A DNA stretch of 64,000 nucleotides from Candidatus Caldilinea saccharophila (GTDB lineage Bacteria; Chloroflexota; Anaerolineae; Caldilineales; Caldilineaceae). The position numbers and the translations under genes were made by a program. Shown here piece by piece: positions 32,880 through 44,227 of the stretch; position 1 is the first letter of the stretch, and the number at the start of each line of letters is the position of its first letter. The notes beneath the pieces were generated by a model. The model was given only the letters and a program-made list of their open reading frames with translations, was not told where the DNA came from and did not search any database. The stretch is from positions 186,001 through 250,000 of the forward strand of contig JADJVW010000001.1 of NCBI GenBank assembly GCA_016710365.1, read 5' to 3'.

Positions 32880-35800
32880 ATGACCATGAAACGAATTGTT
32901 CGACTTGTGGTGCCGGCGCTGGTGATTGCTGTCTGGCTGGTTAGCGGCCCGGCGCCCAGCCGGCTATCTTCCTCTCTGCTCGCTCCGTTTTGGCCCGCCC
33001 CAGGCGTGGCGCTGGCGAATCCAGAGGCCCCCACTAATGGCGGAACGCCCTTTGCCGGTCAAGTGCTCATTTCCAATACGGCGCTAGGCGCCCACTCGGT
33101 CGCTTCCGCCGATTTCGACCGTGACGGCCGGCTCGATCTGCTGGCTGCCTCGCGCGAAGATGGGCAGATCGTGTGGTATCGCAACACGGGCGGTATGCGC
33201 TTCGCCTATCGACTGTTGACGGTTGCGCCCGGCACGTACACCGCCATTCCTGTGGATATCAATCGCGATGGTTATATGGATATACTGGCCGTGGCCGTCG
33301 GGACGCTGGCGCCTTCAGCGGCGGCAGAAGAGGGGGCGGCGGGCACAGAAGCGCAGCCGGCGGTCAATGAAGGCGCAGTCTTTTGGCTGCAAAACAATCT
33401 GCCCGCCTCGGCGCAATTTACGCGCCACGATCTTGGCGTTGGGTTAAGTTACCCGGTCTCTGTGCACAGCGCTGACATCGATCATGATGGCGATCCCGAC
33501 GTGATGGTGACGACGCGCGACGCCAATCAGGTGCTGCTCTACGAGAATAGCGGCGCCGGCGATGTCCCCGCCTTCACCCCGCGCGTGGTCGATGGCAATT
33601 TGTCGGGCGCGGTTTCGGTGACGACAGGCGACGTCGATGGCGACGGCAAACTGGACATTCTGGCTGCCGGCGAAAATCTCAATCAGATCGTCTGGTATCG
33701 CAACAATGGCGCACGGCCGGCGGGCTTTGCGCCGCGCTTTATTCGCAATGGGCCTGTGCCGGACCCTGTGCTCGACTACGCCAAAACGGTAGCCACCGCC
33801 GACCTGGACAAAGATGGGGACCTCGACATCCTTTTTGGCTCGGAACAGGAAAACCTGGTCGGCTGGTACGAAAATCGTGGCCGCGGCGCTGAGTTTATCG
33901 AACACGTGCTGATCACCGACGCCAATCACATCAAGATGGTGACCGCCAGCGATGTGGATAGTGACGGCGATCTCGACATCATCGCGGCCGCGTCCGACGA
34001 CAACACGGTGCGCTTTTTTGAAAATGACGGCAAGCCGACGCCTACGTTTACGCAGGGCATCGTCACCAATACCGCAATGGGCGCGCGCAGCATCCATTTA
34101 GCTGATTTTGACCGCGACGGCGACCTCGATCTAGCGGTCGCGTCGCGCAACGACAACGTCATCATGCTTTATATGAACACGGCGATCCACCGCTCCGCGC
34201 TGATCGAAAGCCAACGCATCGTCAACACCTATAGCCAGTCCCGCTCTGTGGCCGCTGCGGACATTGACGGCGACGGGCGTGTGGACATCGTTTCGACCGC
34301 CAACAATGTGGTGGCCTGGCATCGCAACGAGGGGGGCAGTCCACCCAACTTTGTCTCCAGCGTGATCGACGCCGGCTTTCAAGGGGGGCGTTGGGTCACG
34401 ACAGGCGACCTGGACGGCGACGGCGATATCGACGTGATCGCCGGCGACCGCACCACGCACAGGATCGTACGCTACGAAAACTTGTTGCGCCAGACCGGGG
34501 CGGTGAGCTTTAGCCCGCTGGTGATCGCGACCGACGCCATGCGCGTGCGCGATATCAACGTCGCCGACCTCGACAACGACGGCGACCTGGATCTCTACTC
34601 TGCGACCGATGGCGATGACACGGTGGCCTGGTACGAGAATCTGGACGGCTCCGGCGCGGCGTGGGCCAAACGGATCGTCTCACAATCGATCAAGTACCCA
34701 CGCTCCACCTATGCGGCCGATCTGGATGGCAACGGCTGGCTCGACCTGATGGCCGCTTCGGCCAAAGATGATAGCGTCACGATCTTCCGCCAGCTTGCGC
34801 GCGGCGTCTTCACCCAGGAGACCATCTACGACCAGGCCGACGGCGCCCAATTCATCTATGCCGACGACATCGACGGCGACACCGATATGGATATCATCGT
34901 TTCTTCCGAGCTTGACAACACGATCGCCTGGTTTGCCAATCGCCTGGTCGCCGGCCGCGGCTTTGAACGCTTTGTCGTCAGCGACAGCGCAAACGGTGTG
35001 CACGCCGCCATCACCGGCGATATGGACGCGGACGGCGACAAGGATATTATCGCCGCCATCGAATACTCGGATCAGATCGTCTGGTACGAGAATGGCGGCG
35101 GCTTTACTCCCACCTGGACGCCGCATCTGGTCAGCCCCTTCACTGATGCGGCGCACGGCATCTTCGGCAGCGACCTCGACAGCGACGGCGATCTCGACAT
35201 TCTCTCGGCCTCGCGCGGGGATGGCAAGGTGGCCTGGTATGAAAACCGGGGCGGACAGTTTGGTTTCGTCCAATCGGATTCCACCGCTGCCGTCGGCGCC
35301 CAGCGCGTTCTGCTTGATGCGATCTTCTTCAATCGCGGGCGCGCGGGCGATCCACCGATGGCGTTGCAGGCGTTGACGCTGCGCTTCGAGAATCAACTGG
35401 GGCAGCGCCTTTCGGCAAGCCAGGCCAGCGACTTGTTCGCCGCCTTGCTCGTCTACGTCGACAATGGAGATGGTCTATTCAGCCCGACCGCAGATTCCTT
35501 GCTGGCGCGCACGACCGCGTTTCCCCTCAACAACGGCGAGATGATTGTCGAAGCGTCTGGCGTCGCCACGCCGCCGGGGAGCGCTGCCCGCTACTTTGTG
35601 GTGGCTGACCAGCGCAACCTGCTGTGCAGCCTGAATTCGATTCGCGTCACTGTCATCAACAATCGTCGCACCGCGGCCGACCTGGCCGCGGGGAGGCCGT
35701 TGCTGGGCGAATTCATGCGCGCCTTGGATGACAGCGGCGATCCCAACCAGGGCAAAAAACCGGAAATCGTGATCAACGAGATCATGGCGGATAACCGCTC

Positions 35801-36260
35801 CGTGCTGGTCGATCCAGATGAGCCACAGGAGTACCCCGACTGGTTCGAGTTGTTCAATCCAAGCGAGCTTTTCGTCGATCTGGGCGGCATGTATTTGACC
35901 GATGACGCTGCCAATCTGCGCCAGTATCGCATTCCAGATGGCGTCACCATGGCGCCCAAGTCCTATCTCCTTTTTATTGCCGACGGCGAACCGGAACAGG
36001 GGCCGCTGCATACATCGTTTAATCTGAGCAAGGATGGCGAAACCCTGGTGCTCTACGATGTGGACGCGCGCGGCAACCAGGCGATCGACCAATGGACCTT
36101 CGATTCGATGGCGCCGGATGTCTCGGTCGGCCGTTCGCCGGTGAATGCCAGCGCCTGGGTGCAACTGGATGCGCCGACGCCGGGTCGTTTCAACCAGGAC
36201 GTCACCGCCACCGACTTTATTTATCTACCTTCGATTGTGACAACCAATGCATGTTATTGA
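32880..36260 (+). CDS. Secreted 14-repeat VCBS/FG-GAP beta-propeller with LTD
   Basis: A 1126-residue exported protein with a signal peptide (RLVVPALVIAVWLVSGPAPS). From residue ~75 to ~800 there are fourteen repeats of the form (A/G/S)D-x-D-x-DG-x-xD-(I/L) followed by (V/I)xWYEN, for example ADLDKDGDLDILFGSEQENL; the acidic loops are calcium-binding. Fourteen blades fit two seven-bladed propellers. After a spacer comes an LTD (residues ~960-1070, INEIMADNRSVLVDPDEPQE). The tail is TDFIYLPSIVTTNACY. Start at 32880 or the second methionine at 32886. It is followed 21 bases later by the next LTD gene, likely one operon. Role: extracellular binding or adhesion, inferred. Confidence 0.82.
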   Translation: MTMKRIVRLVVPALVIAVWLVSGPAPSRLSSSLLAPFWPAPGVALANPEAPTNGGTPFAGQVLISNTALGAHSVASADFDRDGRLDLLAASREDGQIVWYRNTGGMRFAYRLLTVAPGTYTAIPVDINRDGYMDILAVAVGTLAPSAAAEEGAAGTEAQPAVNEGAVFWLQNNLPASAQFTRHDLGVGLSYPVSVHSADIDHDGDPDVMVTTRDANQVLLYENSGAGDVPAFTPRVVDGNLSGAVSVTTGDVDGDGKLDILAAGENLNQIVWYRNNGARPAGFAPRFIRNGPVPDPVLDYAKTVATADLDKDGDLDILFGSEQENLVGWYENRGRGAEFIEHVLITDANHIKMVTASDVDSDGDLDIIAAASDDNTVRFFENDGKPTPTFTQGIVTNTAMGARSIHLADFDRDGDLDLAVASRNDNVIMLYMNTAIHRSALIESQRIVNTYSQSRSVAAADIDGDGRVDIVSTANNVVAWHRNEGGSPPNFVSSVIDAGFQGGRWVTTGDLDGDGDIDVIAGDRTTHRIVRYENLLRQTGAVSFSPLVIATDAMRVRDINVADLDNDGDLDLYSATDGDDTVAWYENLDGSGAAWAKRIVSQSIKYPRSTYAADLDGNGWLDLMAASAKDDSVTIFRQLARGVFTQETIYDQADGAQFIYADDIDGDTDMDIIVSSELDNTIAWFANRLVAGRGFERFVVSDSANGVHAAITGDMDADGDKDIIAAIEYSDQIVWYENGGGFTPTWTPHLVSPFTDAAHGIFGSDLDSDGDLDILSASRGDGKVAWYENRGGQFGFVQSDSTAAVGAQRVLLDAIFFNRGRAGDPPMALQALTLRFENQLGQRLSASQASDLFAALLVYVDNGDGLFSPTADSLLARTTAFPLNNGEMIVEASGVATPPGSAARYFVVADQRNLLCSLNSIRVTVINNRRTAADLAAGRPLLGEFMRALDDSGDPNQGKKPEIVINEIMADNRSVLVDPDEPQEYPDWFELFNPSELFVDLGGMYLTDDAANLRQYRIPDGVTMAPKSYLLFIADGEPEQGPLHTSFNLSKDGETLVLYDVDARGNQAIDQWTFDSMAPDVSVGRSPVNASAWVQLDAPTPGRFNQDVTATDFIYLPSIVTTNACY

Positions 36261-36281
36261 GTCAACAGGAGTTGTGTTTCC

Positions 36282-37685
36282 ATGACGCGTATTTTGCGAG
36301 CAATGACGATGATAGCATCGGCCGCCACGCTTACTATCCTCCTGGTCATGAGCGCCAGAACAACTGCCAGCGCCCAGGCGCAACCCGGCGCCTTGCCAGG
36401 ACAGGCCGAGTTGCGCCTGAACGAGTTGATGTCCTCCAACAACACCACGCTGGTCGATCCCCAAGAGCCGGACGAGACGCCGGACTGGATCGAGATCTAC
36501 AACCCGACCGCCGCCGAGGTTTCACTGGTCGGCATGGCTCTCACCGACGACCCGTCTGAGCCGGACAAGCACGTCATCACGCAAAGCCTGACGATCTCCG
36601 CCAATGGCTACCTGATTCTGTACGCCGACAACGACCCGGAACAGGGGGCGGCCCATCTCAACTTTGGCCTCTCCGCGGCAGGCGAATATCTTGGCCTCTA
36701 TTTGACCAACCCGGCCGGCGCGCCTACGTTGCTGGATGAGATCAGCTTTCCGGCTGTGCCCACCGATGCTTCCTACGCACGCAGCGGCAACGGCGCCGGC
36801 GATTGGAGCATCGGCCGCCCCACGCCAGGCAAAAGCAACAACACCAACCCGCCCTGGGTCTCTGCAGTGACGACGCCCACGGTCAATGCCGACACGCCTG
36901 CGCCGCTTGGCCCCGTCACCATCAGCGCGATCATCACCGACGATGTGGGGGTGACGACCGTCGCGCTGGTCTACATGACGATGACCGCGCCCTACAGCCC
37001 TGCGCTGTCCGTCTGGGTCAGCACGCCGATGACGATCGCGGGCGGCGACCAGTATCAGGCGCAGATTCCCGCGATGGCGCCCGCTACGCTGGTCAAGTAT
37101 TATGTGGAAGCCAGCGACATCCTGGGCGACAGCACCCGTTTCCCGTTGCCGGGCCGCGAGTACGGCTATCTGGCCGGCTACACGCCCCCGCGCCTGCTGA
37201 TCAACAAGGTCGTGTCGAGCAACGCGTTCATCCCCGACCCCGACGAACCCGGCGAGACGCCCGACTGGATCGAACTGTACAATCCGGGCGGCGTCGCGGT
37301 CAGCCTGGATGGTCTGGCGATCACCAACGACCGCACCGAACCGCTCAAGTTCCGCGTGCCCGACGGCGTCACCATCCCGGCGGGCGGCCTGCTCACTTTC
37401 CTGGCGGACGACGACATCGGCCAGAACTCACTGCCCGCGCACAAGGTGTGGCACATGAATTTCACGCTCACCAATGCAGATGATTATATCGGCGTCTATG
37501 GCGGGGAGGGCACCGCAGTTGTCGACGCGTTCGACTGGGACAATCCGCCGCGCTGGGGTGCGTTTGGCCGCGTGCCGACCGGCGCCGCCTGGAACGAGAA
37601 GTCCATCTACGTGTGCGTCTTACAGATGAGCGCCGCCAACGTGTTGTGCGACAAAGAGATCTTCATGCCGAACGTGAGGAAGTAG
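36282..37685 (+). CDS. Secreted protein with two lamin-tail domains
   Basis: A 467-residue exported protein with signal peptide (MTMIASAATLTILLVMSART, cleavage near SAQA). LTD1 spans residues ~45-155 (LRLNELMSSNNTTLVDPQEP); an Ig-like domain spans ~195-300 (TPAPLGPVTISAIITDDVGV); LTD2 spans ~305-430 (DEPGETPDWIELYNPGGVAV). The LTDs share the DPDEPxExPDWxExxNP signature with the neighbouring 1126-residue protein, so they arose by domain duplication. The C-terminus is KEIFMPNVRK. Spaced 21 bases from the VCBS gene and ended by a strong hairpin at 37745-37794. Confidence 0.8.
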   Translation: MTRILRAMTMIASAATLTILLVMSARTTASAQAQPGALPGQAELRLNELMSSNNTTLVDPQEPDETPDWIEIYNPTAAEVSLVGMALTDDPSEPDKHVITQSLTISANGYLILYADNDPEQGAAHLNFGLSAAGEYLGLYLTNPAGAPTLLDEISFPAVPTDASYARSGNGAGDWSIGRPTPGKSNNTNPPWVSAVTTPTVNADTPAPLGPVTISAIITDDVGVTTVALVYMTMTAPYSPALSVWVSTPMTIAGGDQYQAQIPAMAPATLVKYYVEASDILGDSTRFPLPGREYGYLAGYTPPRLLINKVVSSNAFIPDPDEPGETPDWIELYNPGGVAVSLDGLAITNDRTEPLKFRVPDGVTIPAGGLLTFLADDDIGQNSLPAHKVWHMNFTLTNADDYIGVYGGEGTAVVDAFDWDNPPRWGAFGRVPTGAAWNEKSIYVCVLQMSAANVLCDKEIFMPNVRK

Positions 37686-37744
37686 GGAAGGGGCGAGTTG
37701 CGAGGAGCGAATCGAAATCGGGTATTTCGTATGAACATGTAGAA

Positions 37745-37794
37745 ATCGACTGCGGACGTGCTTTGCCAATAGTCAAAGCAAATCCGCAGTCGAT
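37745..37794. terminator. Two-step hairpin terminator between convergent genes
   Basis: Outer stem ATCGACTGCGGA/TCCGCAGTCGAT and inner stem TGCTTTG/CAAAGCA form a nearly continuous perfect hairpin between the LTD gene and the opposite-strand GT2 gene. The outer arms are 37745-37756 and 37783-37794. Confidence 0.7.
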
Positions 37795-37797
37795 GCT

Positions 37798-38846
37798 TTA
37801 CGCTTCTTGCCTAAAATCGTTCACCATCTCGCGCACGACGTAGATCGGCTTGTCCTGGCTCTCGTAATAGGTGCGGGTGATCATCTCGCCCAGCAGTCCC
37901 ATCGTCACCAACTGCACACCGATGACGACGAGCAGGATGGCGAGTTGCAGCAGCGGCCGGTTGCCGATGCTGACGCCGAAGAAGAGCTTAAGAAAGGTCA
38001 GGTAGAGGCCAAAGAGCACGCCCACCCCCATCGACGCCAGCCCCAGCGTGCCAAAGACGTGGATCGGCCGCGTCGCATACGCGCCCAGGAACCAGACGGT
38101 GATCAGGTCGAGCATCACGCGGATGGTGCGGCTGATGCCATACTTGAGCGTCCGAACTGCCGCGAGCGATGGTTGACGGGCACTTCGGTCACGGTGGCGC
38201 CGACCTGGCTCGCCAGCGCCGGGATAAAGCGATGCAATTCGCCGTACAGCCGCACCTGCTTGAGCACCTCGGTGCGGTAGGCCTTGAGCGAGCAGCCGTA
38301 GTCGTGCAGCCGCACATCGGTCACGTTGGAGATGAGTCGGTTGGCGATCATCGAGGGCAGCTTGCGGTCGAGCCAGCGATCCTGCCGGTTTTTGCGCCAG
38401 CCGCTGACAATGTCATAGCCCTCGTCGGCCTTTGCCATCAACAGCGGGATGTCCATCGGGTCGTTCTGCAGGTCCGCGTCCATCGTGATCACAAATTCCC
38501 CGCGCGCCTGGGCAAAGCCGGCCGCAAAGGCTGCGGTCTGGCCAAAGTTGCGCCGGAAGCGGATCACCGTGAAACGCCGGTCGCGGTCGGCGATCTCTTT
38601 GAGCAACGCAAAGCTGCGGTCGCGCGAACCATCGTCCACGATGATCACTTCGGCCGGCTGCCCATAGTTGGCGATGGCGGCGTCCAGCGCCGCGTGCAAC
38701 TGTGGGATGCTGTCCTCCTCGTTGTAGAGGGGAATGACGATGCTGATCTTGAGCGGTGCATCGCTAATTTTGGGCGGTGCGTTCATTACGGCCGGTTTGA
38801 CTGGCGCGTCGTCGGCAAGCACATCCTTGGTGGCGGTCGTCATCAT
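37798..38846 (-). pseudogene. GT2 polyprenyl-phosphate glycosyltransferase (DPM1/GtrB type), frameshifted
   Basis: The N-terminal frame (38115-38846) is a GT2 catalytic domain: ISIVIPLYNEEDSIPQLHA, VDDGSRD, and the DxD-type TMDADLQNDP. The second frame (37798-38118) supplies two C-terminal membrane helices (FGTLGLASMGVGVLFGLYLT, LLQLAILLVVIGVQLVTMGL), as in GtrB. They join as GRSKYGISRT if one A is restored in the AAG near 38145, so a homopolymer indel is likely and the real gene may be intact. ATG at 38846 has AGAGG about 12 bases upstream. Such enzymes make the polyprenyl-phosphate sugars that GT39 transferases use, so it could feed copies A-E. Confidence 0.72.
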
Positions 38847-38862
38847 GCGTTTTTTATCCTCT

Positions 38863-39936
38863 CTACTCCAACGGCCCGGAGACGCCTGCATCTTCAAAGG
38901 TCGCCATTTCGTTGAGCGTCGCCACCGCAGCGGCGAGCATGGGCAGCGCCAGCAGCGCGCCGGTTCCCTCACCCAGCCGCAGGTCGAGGTTCATCAGCGG
39001 GCGCAAATCCAAATATTCCAGCAGGATGCGATGGCCCGGCTCCAGGCCTTGATGGCCGGGGATGATAAAGGCGCGCGCGGCCGGCGCAAACTCAGTGGCA
39101 AGCGCGGGCCGTCGAGATGACGCCATCGACGATCACAGGCACGCGCGCCGCGGCCGCGGCCAGCACAATGCCCGCAATCGCGCCGATCTCCAGCCCGCCC
39201 ACCTTACTCAGCACGTCGAGCGCGTCGTGTTGGTCGGGCATGTGGAGATCGACGGCGCGCTGCACCACTTCAACCTTGCGCCGCCAGCCGTCCCGTCCGA
39301 CGCCCGCGCCCAGACCGGTCACCTCCACCGCGGGAAGGCCGCTTAACGTGGCGGCAATCGCCGCACTGGCCGTCGTGTTGCCGATGCCCATATCGCCGGT
39401 GACGAGCACCCGCGCGCCCTCCTCGATGGACTTTTGCGCCACGCCGATGCCAACCTCGACCGCGGCCACGGCTTCTGCACGCGTCATCGCCGGTTCGTAC
39501 AAGAAGTTGCGCGTGCCAGGCCGGATCTTGGCTTTGACGAGTCGTGCGTGGTCGGGCAGGTCGCTTTTCACGCCGACATCGACGATCAGCACGTCGGCGC
39601 CAAAGAGCCGCGCCAGCACATTGATGGCGGCGCCGCCGGCTAGAAAGTTGAGCACCATCTGCGCCGTCACTTCCGAAGGATAGGCGCTGATCCCCTCTGC
39701 GACAACGCCGTGATCGCCGGCGCAAATGATGACCTGACAGGGGCGCAGCAGCGGGCGCAGCTCCCCTGTGATGCCGGCCAGTTGAATGCTCAGTTCTTCC
39801 AAGCGACCCAGCGCACCGGCCGGCTTGGTCAGGCTCTGCTGACGTTGTTGGGCTGCTTCGCTTGCCCTTGCGTCCAACCCACCGATGTGGGCGATGGTTG
39901 TGCGCAGGACATGGCCTGGTTGCGGTGCTTTTATCG

Positions 39937-39940
<4 letters not shown>
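38863..39940 (-). pseudogene. cobT: Nicotinate-nucleotide-dimethylbenzimidazole phosphoribosyltransferase, frameshifted
   Basis: CobT makes alpha-ribazole phosphate for the lower ligand of cobalamin. The frame from the ATG at 39940 shows ARASEAAQQRQQSLTKPAGA, CAGDHGVVAEGISAYP and TGDMGIGNTTASAAI, all family signatures, up to VDGVISTA. The C-terminal part continues in another frame (LATEFAPAARAFIIPGHQ; LRLGEGTGALLALPML, which contains the catalytic glutamate). Removing one C from the CCC at 39106-39108 restores ISTAALATEF, about 359 residues, the usual length. Probably a sequencing error in an intact gene. The start overlaps the upstream PEP-utilising-like gene by 4 bases (ATGA). Confidence 0.8.
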
Positions 39941-41646
<1,706 letters not shown>

Positions 41647-41895
41647 ATTTCCCTCATTTGCGCATTTTCCCGTATAAATGGGTGTACATTAGAATCGCGA
41701 GAAGATGTAGCGTTCACAAAATTTAATTGTCCCAGCAACCGTACAATGTGTCAATTTGCCGACGGCGCGCAGGTCTCATTTGCAGGAGACCATTCGTCAA
41801 TCATTTGTAACAATACAGTCTTGGCAAAAAAATCGACCAGGGATTAAACAGATGAGGCGGATTTTCACCGATTAATCCGGTTAATCCGGCTTTCT

Positions 41896-41922
41896 CCGTC
41901 AAATCCGTCAAATCCGTCAAAT
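41896..41922. repeat. 9-bp tandem repeat
   Basis: Three exact copies of CCGTCAAAT, preceded by two AATCCGG units (41870-41890), in the 566-base gap between divergent genes. The gap otherwise contains a miniature element (41960-42080) and no gene. Confidence 0.6.
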
Positions 41923-41959
41923 CCGCGACCTATGGCAACTAAGCTAAACAGACAATAAT

Positions 41960-42080
41960 GGGTCAACCGGATCTCGTGTGGTTACGTGCCGGGGACGGGC
42001 TTGCGGTGCTTCCGTCGAGCAGACAACGATCAGCCCGTCCCCGGCACGTAAGACCCGACCACATCAATTCCGGTTGAGCC
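41960..42080. mobile_element. Palindromic MITE, 121 bp, copy 1
   Basis: The ends are imperfect inverted repeats (GGGTCAACCGG at the left; GGCTCAACCGG on the complement at the right) with further internal palindromes (TTACGTGCCGGGGACGGGCT against the opposite arm). The element is flanked by perfect 8-bp direct repeats ACAATAAT (41952-41959 and 42081-42088), the signature of transposition. It is nearly identical to 52376-52495. No coding capacity; it would depend on a transposase elsewhere. It lies 132 bases upstream of the pappalysin-scarf gene. Confidence 0.85.
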
Positions 42081-42212
42081 ACAATAATTTTGAAAAACAA
42101 ATTGGACGAAGTAGGCAACGAAGGATTCTCAGCAGGATAACGATAGCAGAGGTGAACGTCTCTCACGTTCGTTTATATCCATTTCTTACGTAACTACAGG
42201 GGGATAGATGCT

Positions 42213-44132
42213 ATGAAATTGTTAAGTCTTTCCACAGCGCGGCAGAATACCTTGCTTGCTTGCAGCGCCATGATCTTGATGCTTTGTCTGTGGCCGTTTC
42301 GACTGGCGCAGGCAGCGCCGCTGTTGCAAACGGAAGCGCAGCCTTTGCTGCTCGGTGAGTTTGGCAGTGCAAGCCTGACTGAAGGCGGCGCGGTGCAGTA
42401 TGCCCTGACGCTGCCCCTCGACGGTGCATACACGGTAGCGTTCACAGGCGCGGGAGACCCCGGTGATTTTGCGCTGACGATTACTGACGCCGATGACAGT
42501 GAATTGTATAACGATGCACTGCAAAGCGAGGTGATCGTTGACTTGACGGCGGGCGACTACCTGTTCACCTTCACCGCGCAGACCGGCGCCGACCTCGCCT
42601 TCCTGGTTGGCATCGAGGCCGGCAGCATGACCACCGACAGCGATGCCCCCGGCGCACTCTTCAACGGCAGCGTCTTCGTGACAAAGGACGTCGAAGCGCC
42701 ACTTTACGCCACTGTAACCGTTGAGCCGTCATCCTACCCTCAGCAGGTGCTTGTCCTGGTCCAGGGCGACGACGGCGACGTTTATGATGTAGAGGCGACC
42801 AGCGAGGATTTTGACTACTATTACACCTCGACTGACGAATCCGAACTCGTGCGCTTTGTCAGCAGCGGCGGCGCATATCAACTGGTCGTATCGCCGCAGA
42901 CAGGGGGCGCATCGCTTCAGGTGAGCGTCTTTTTGAGCGGCCCCGCGCCTGTGTTGGAATTTGGCGTTGAGACAAAGGGCGTTCTGAGCGACGCCAACGA
43001 TACCAACACGTACCAAATCACCGTTGATACGCCGGGCACGGTGGTGCTGGCAACCGCCACGGCGGATGACGGCGCCGATCTCACGCTGAGCGCAGGGTTC
43101 CTGCCCGACGCGCAGACCTGGAGCACCTACGGCTACGGCGACGAGCCTGCGCTGCTTGAGTTTATTGCGCCCGACGCGGGAGTCTACTATATCAGCCTTG
43201 CGACCGATACCGAGACCGGCGCTGCTTACAGTGTGCTTGTCGAAGCAGGCGATGTGGCAGAGGCGCTGCCACTGAACCTGCCGGTGCAGGGAACGGTGGA
43301 GGCAGGCAAGAGCAAGGGCTATCTGGTTACGGTTGAGGAGTCGGAGCAATTTGTGATCGTCATTCTGGCCGGGCCGGCCGATCAGGATCTCGATCTCAGC
43401 ATCGCGCAGTATGTAGATGGCGAGCAGATAGCCAGCGACAGTGCAGCTTCGCTGGGCGCGCGCGAGATCGTCGGCCTGTTCGCCGAGGAGCCGGGCAGCT
43501 ACATTGTGCAGGTGAACGGCGCCTGGTCGGATGGCGCCGACTTCGTGATCGTGGCATCGACAGGTGCGCTGTCGGATTTGCTGGAAGAGGCGGGGTCAGC
43601 GCCGGCAGAAGATGCAGCGCCGGCAGAGGATGCAGTGCCCGCAGAAGATGCAGCGCCCGCAGAAGATGCAGCGCCCGACGCTGAAGGGAACATCGAGCAG
43701 TGGGCAGTGACCGCCGAGGCGTCCAGCCAATACAGCGACGATAGCTGGTCGGCGCAGCAGGCGACCGGCGCGCCAGACACCCTGGAAGCCGGCGACATGG
43801 CGACAGCCTGGGCTGCCGAATCCTCTGACACGCAGGTGGAAACGCTAGTGCTTGTCTACGCGCGGCCCGTCAGACCCACCGGCATTGAAGTTTATGAGAC
43901 CTACAATCCCGGCGCTGTCAGCAAGATCGAAGTGCTTGACCCGAATACCGACGAATGGGTCGTCGTGTGGGAAGGTGAAGCGGACACCGCCGGCGAGGAG
44001 CTGGCCGTCTTCAGCCCCGAACTCACGTCGTTGGATTTTGTCACCGACCAGGTGCGTCTCACCATCAACGAACCATTGATTGGCGGCTGGAACGAGATCG
44101 ACGCCGTTAAGCTCATCGGCGTGCTGGAATAG
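42213..44132 (+). CDS. Secreted protein with pre-peptidase-like repeats and a pappalysin scarf domain
   Basis: A 639-residue exported protein with a signal peptide (LLACSAMILMLCLWPFRLAQ, cut near AQA-AP). Residues ~35-450 hold about four ~100-residue beta domains of the PPC type (for example TPGTVVLATATADDGADLTL). A linker at ~465-495 contains five tandem PAEDA(A/V) units. The C-terminal 140 residues match the pappalysin-1 SD-scarf pattern: SAQQATGAPDT, then VYETYNPGAVSKIEVLDPNT, and TINEPLIGGWNEIDAVKLIG. A putative extracellular binding protein. It is followed by a hairpin terminator at 44146-44178. Confidence 0.72.
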   Translation: MKLLSLSTARQNTLLACSAMILMLCLWPFRLAQAAPLLQTEAQPLLLGEFGSASLTEGGAVQYALTLPLDGAYTVAFTGAGDPGDFALTITDADDSELYNDALQSEVIVDLTAGDYLFTFTAQTGADLAFLVGIEAGSMTTDSDAPGALFNGSVFVTKDVEAPLYATVTVEPSSYPQQVLVLVQGDDGDVYDVEATSEDFDYYYTSTDESELVRFVSSGGAYQLVVSPQTGGASLQVSVFLSGPAPVLEFGVETKGVLSDANDTNTYQITVDTPGTVVLATATADDGADLTLSAGFLPDAQTWSTYGYGDEPALLEFIAPDAGVYYISLATDTETGAAYSVLVEAGDVAEALPLNLPVQGTVEAGKSKGYLVTVEESEQFVIVILAGPADQDLDLSIAQYVDGEQIASDSAASLGAREIVGLFAEEPGSYIVQVNGAWSDGADFVIVASTGALSDLLEEAGSAPAEDAAPAEDAVPAEDAAPAEDAAPDAEGNIEQWAVTAEASSQYSDDSWSAQQATGAPDTLEAGDMATAWAAESSDTQVETLVLVYARPVRPTGIEVYETYNPGAVSKIEVLDPNTDEWVVVWEGEADTAGEELAVFSPELTSLDFVTDQVRLTINEPLIGGWNEIDAVKLIGVLE

Positions 44133-44145
44133 CCTCCTGATCAGC

Positions 44146-44178
44146 CAGGGGCATGACGAGCAGATCGTCATGCCCCTG
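44146..44178 (+). terminator. Rho-independent terminator
   Basis: A perfect 14-bp stem, CAGGGGCATGACGA, with a 5-base loop and a pyrimidine-rich tail, 13 bases after the stop of the scarf-domain gene. Confidence 0.75.
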
Positions 44179-44227
44179 CCTCTTCTGCGATTTGTCGCCT
44201 GACGCCAATGGCCTTACACTACAGCCC

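Noticed and set aside
41870..41930. Short direct repeats resembling the start of a CRISPR array
   Set aside because: Units are 7-9 bp and contiguous with no spacers; a simple tandem repeat. No cas genes in the window.
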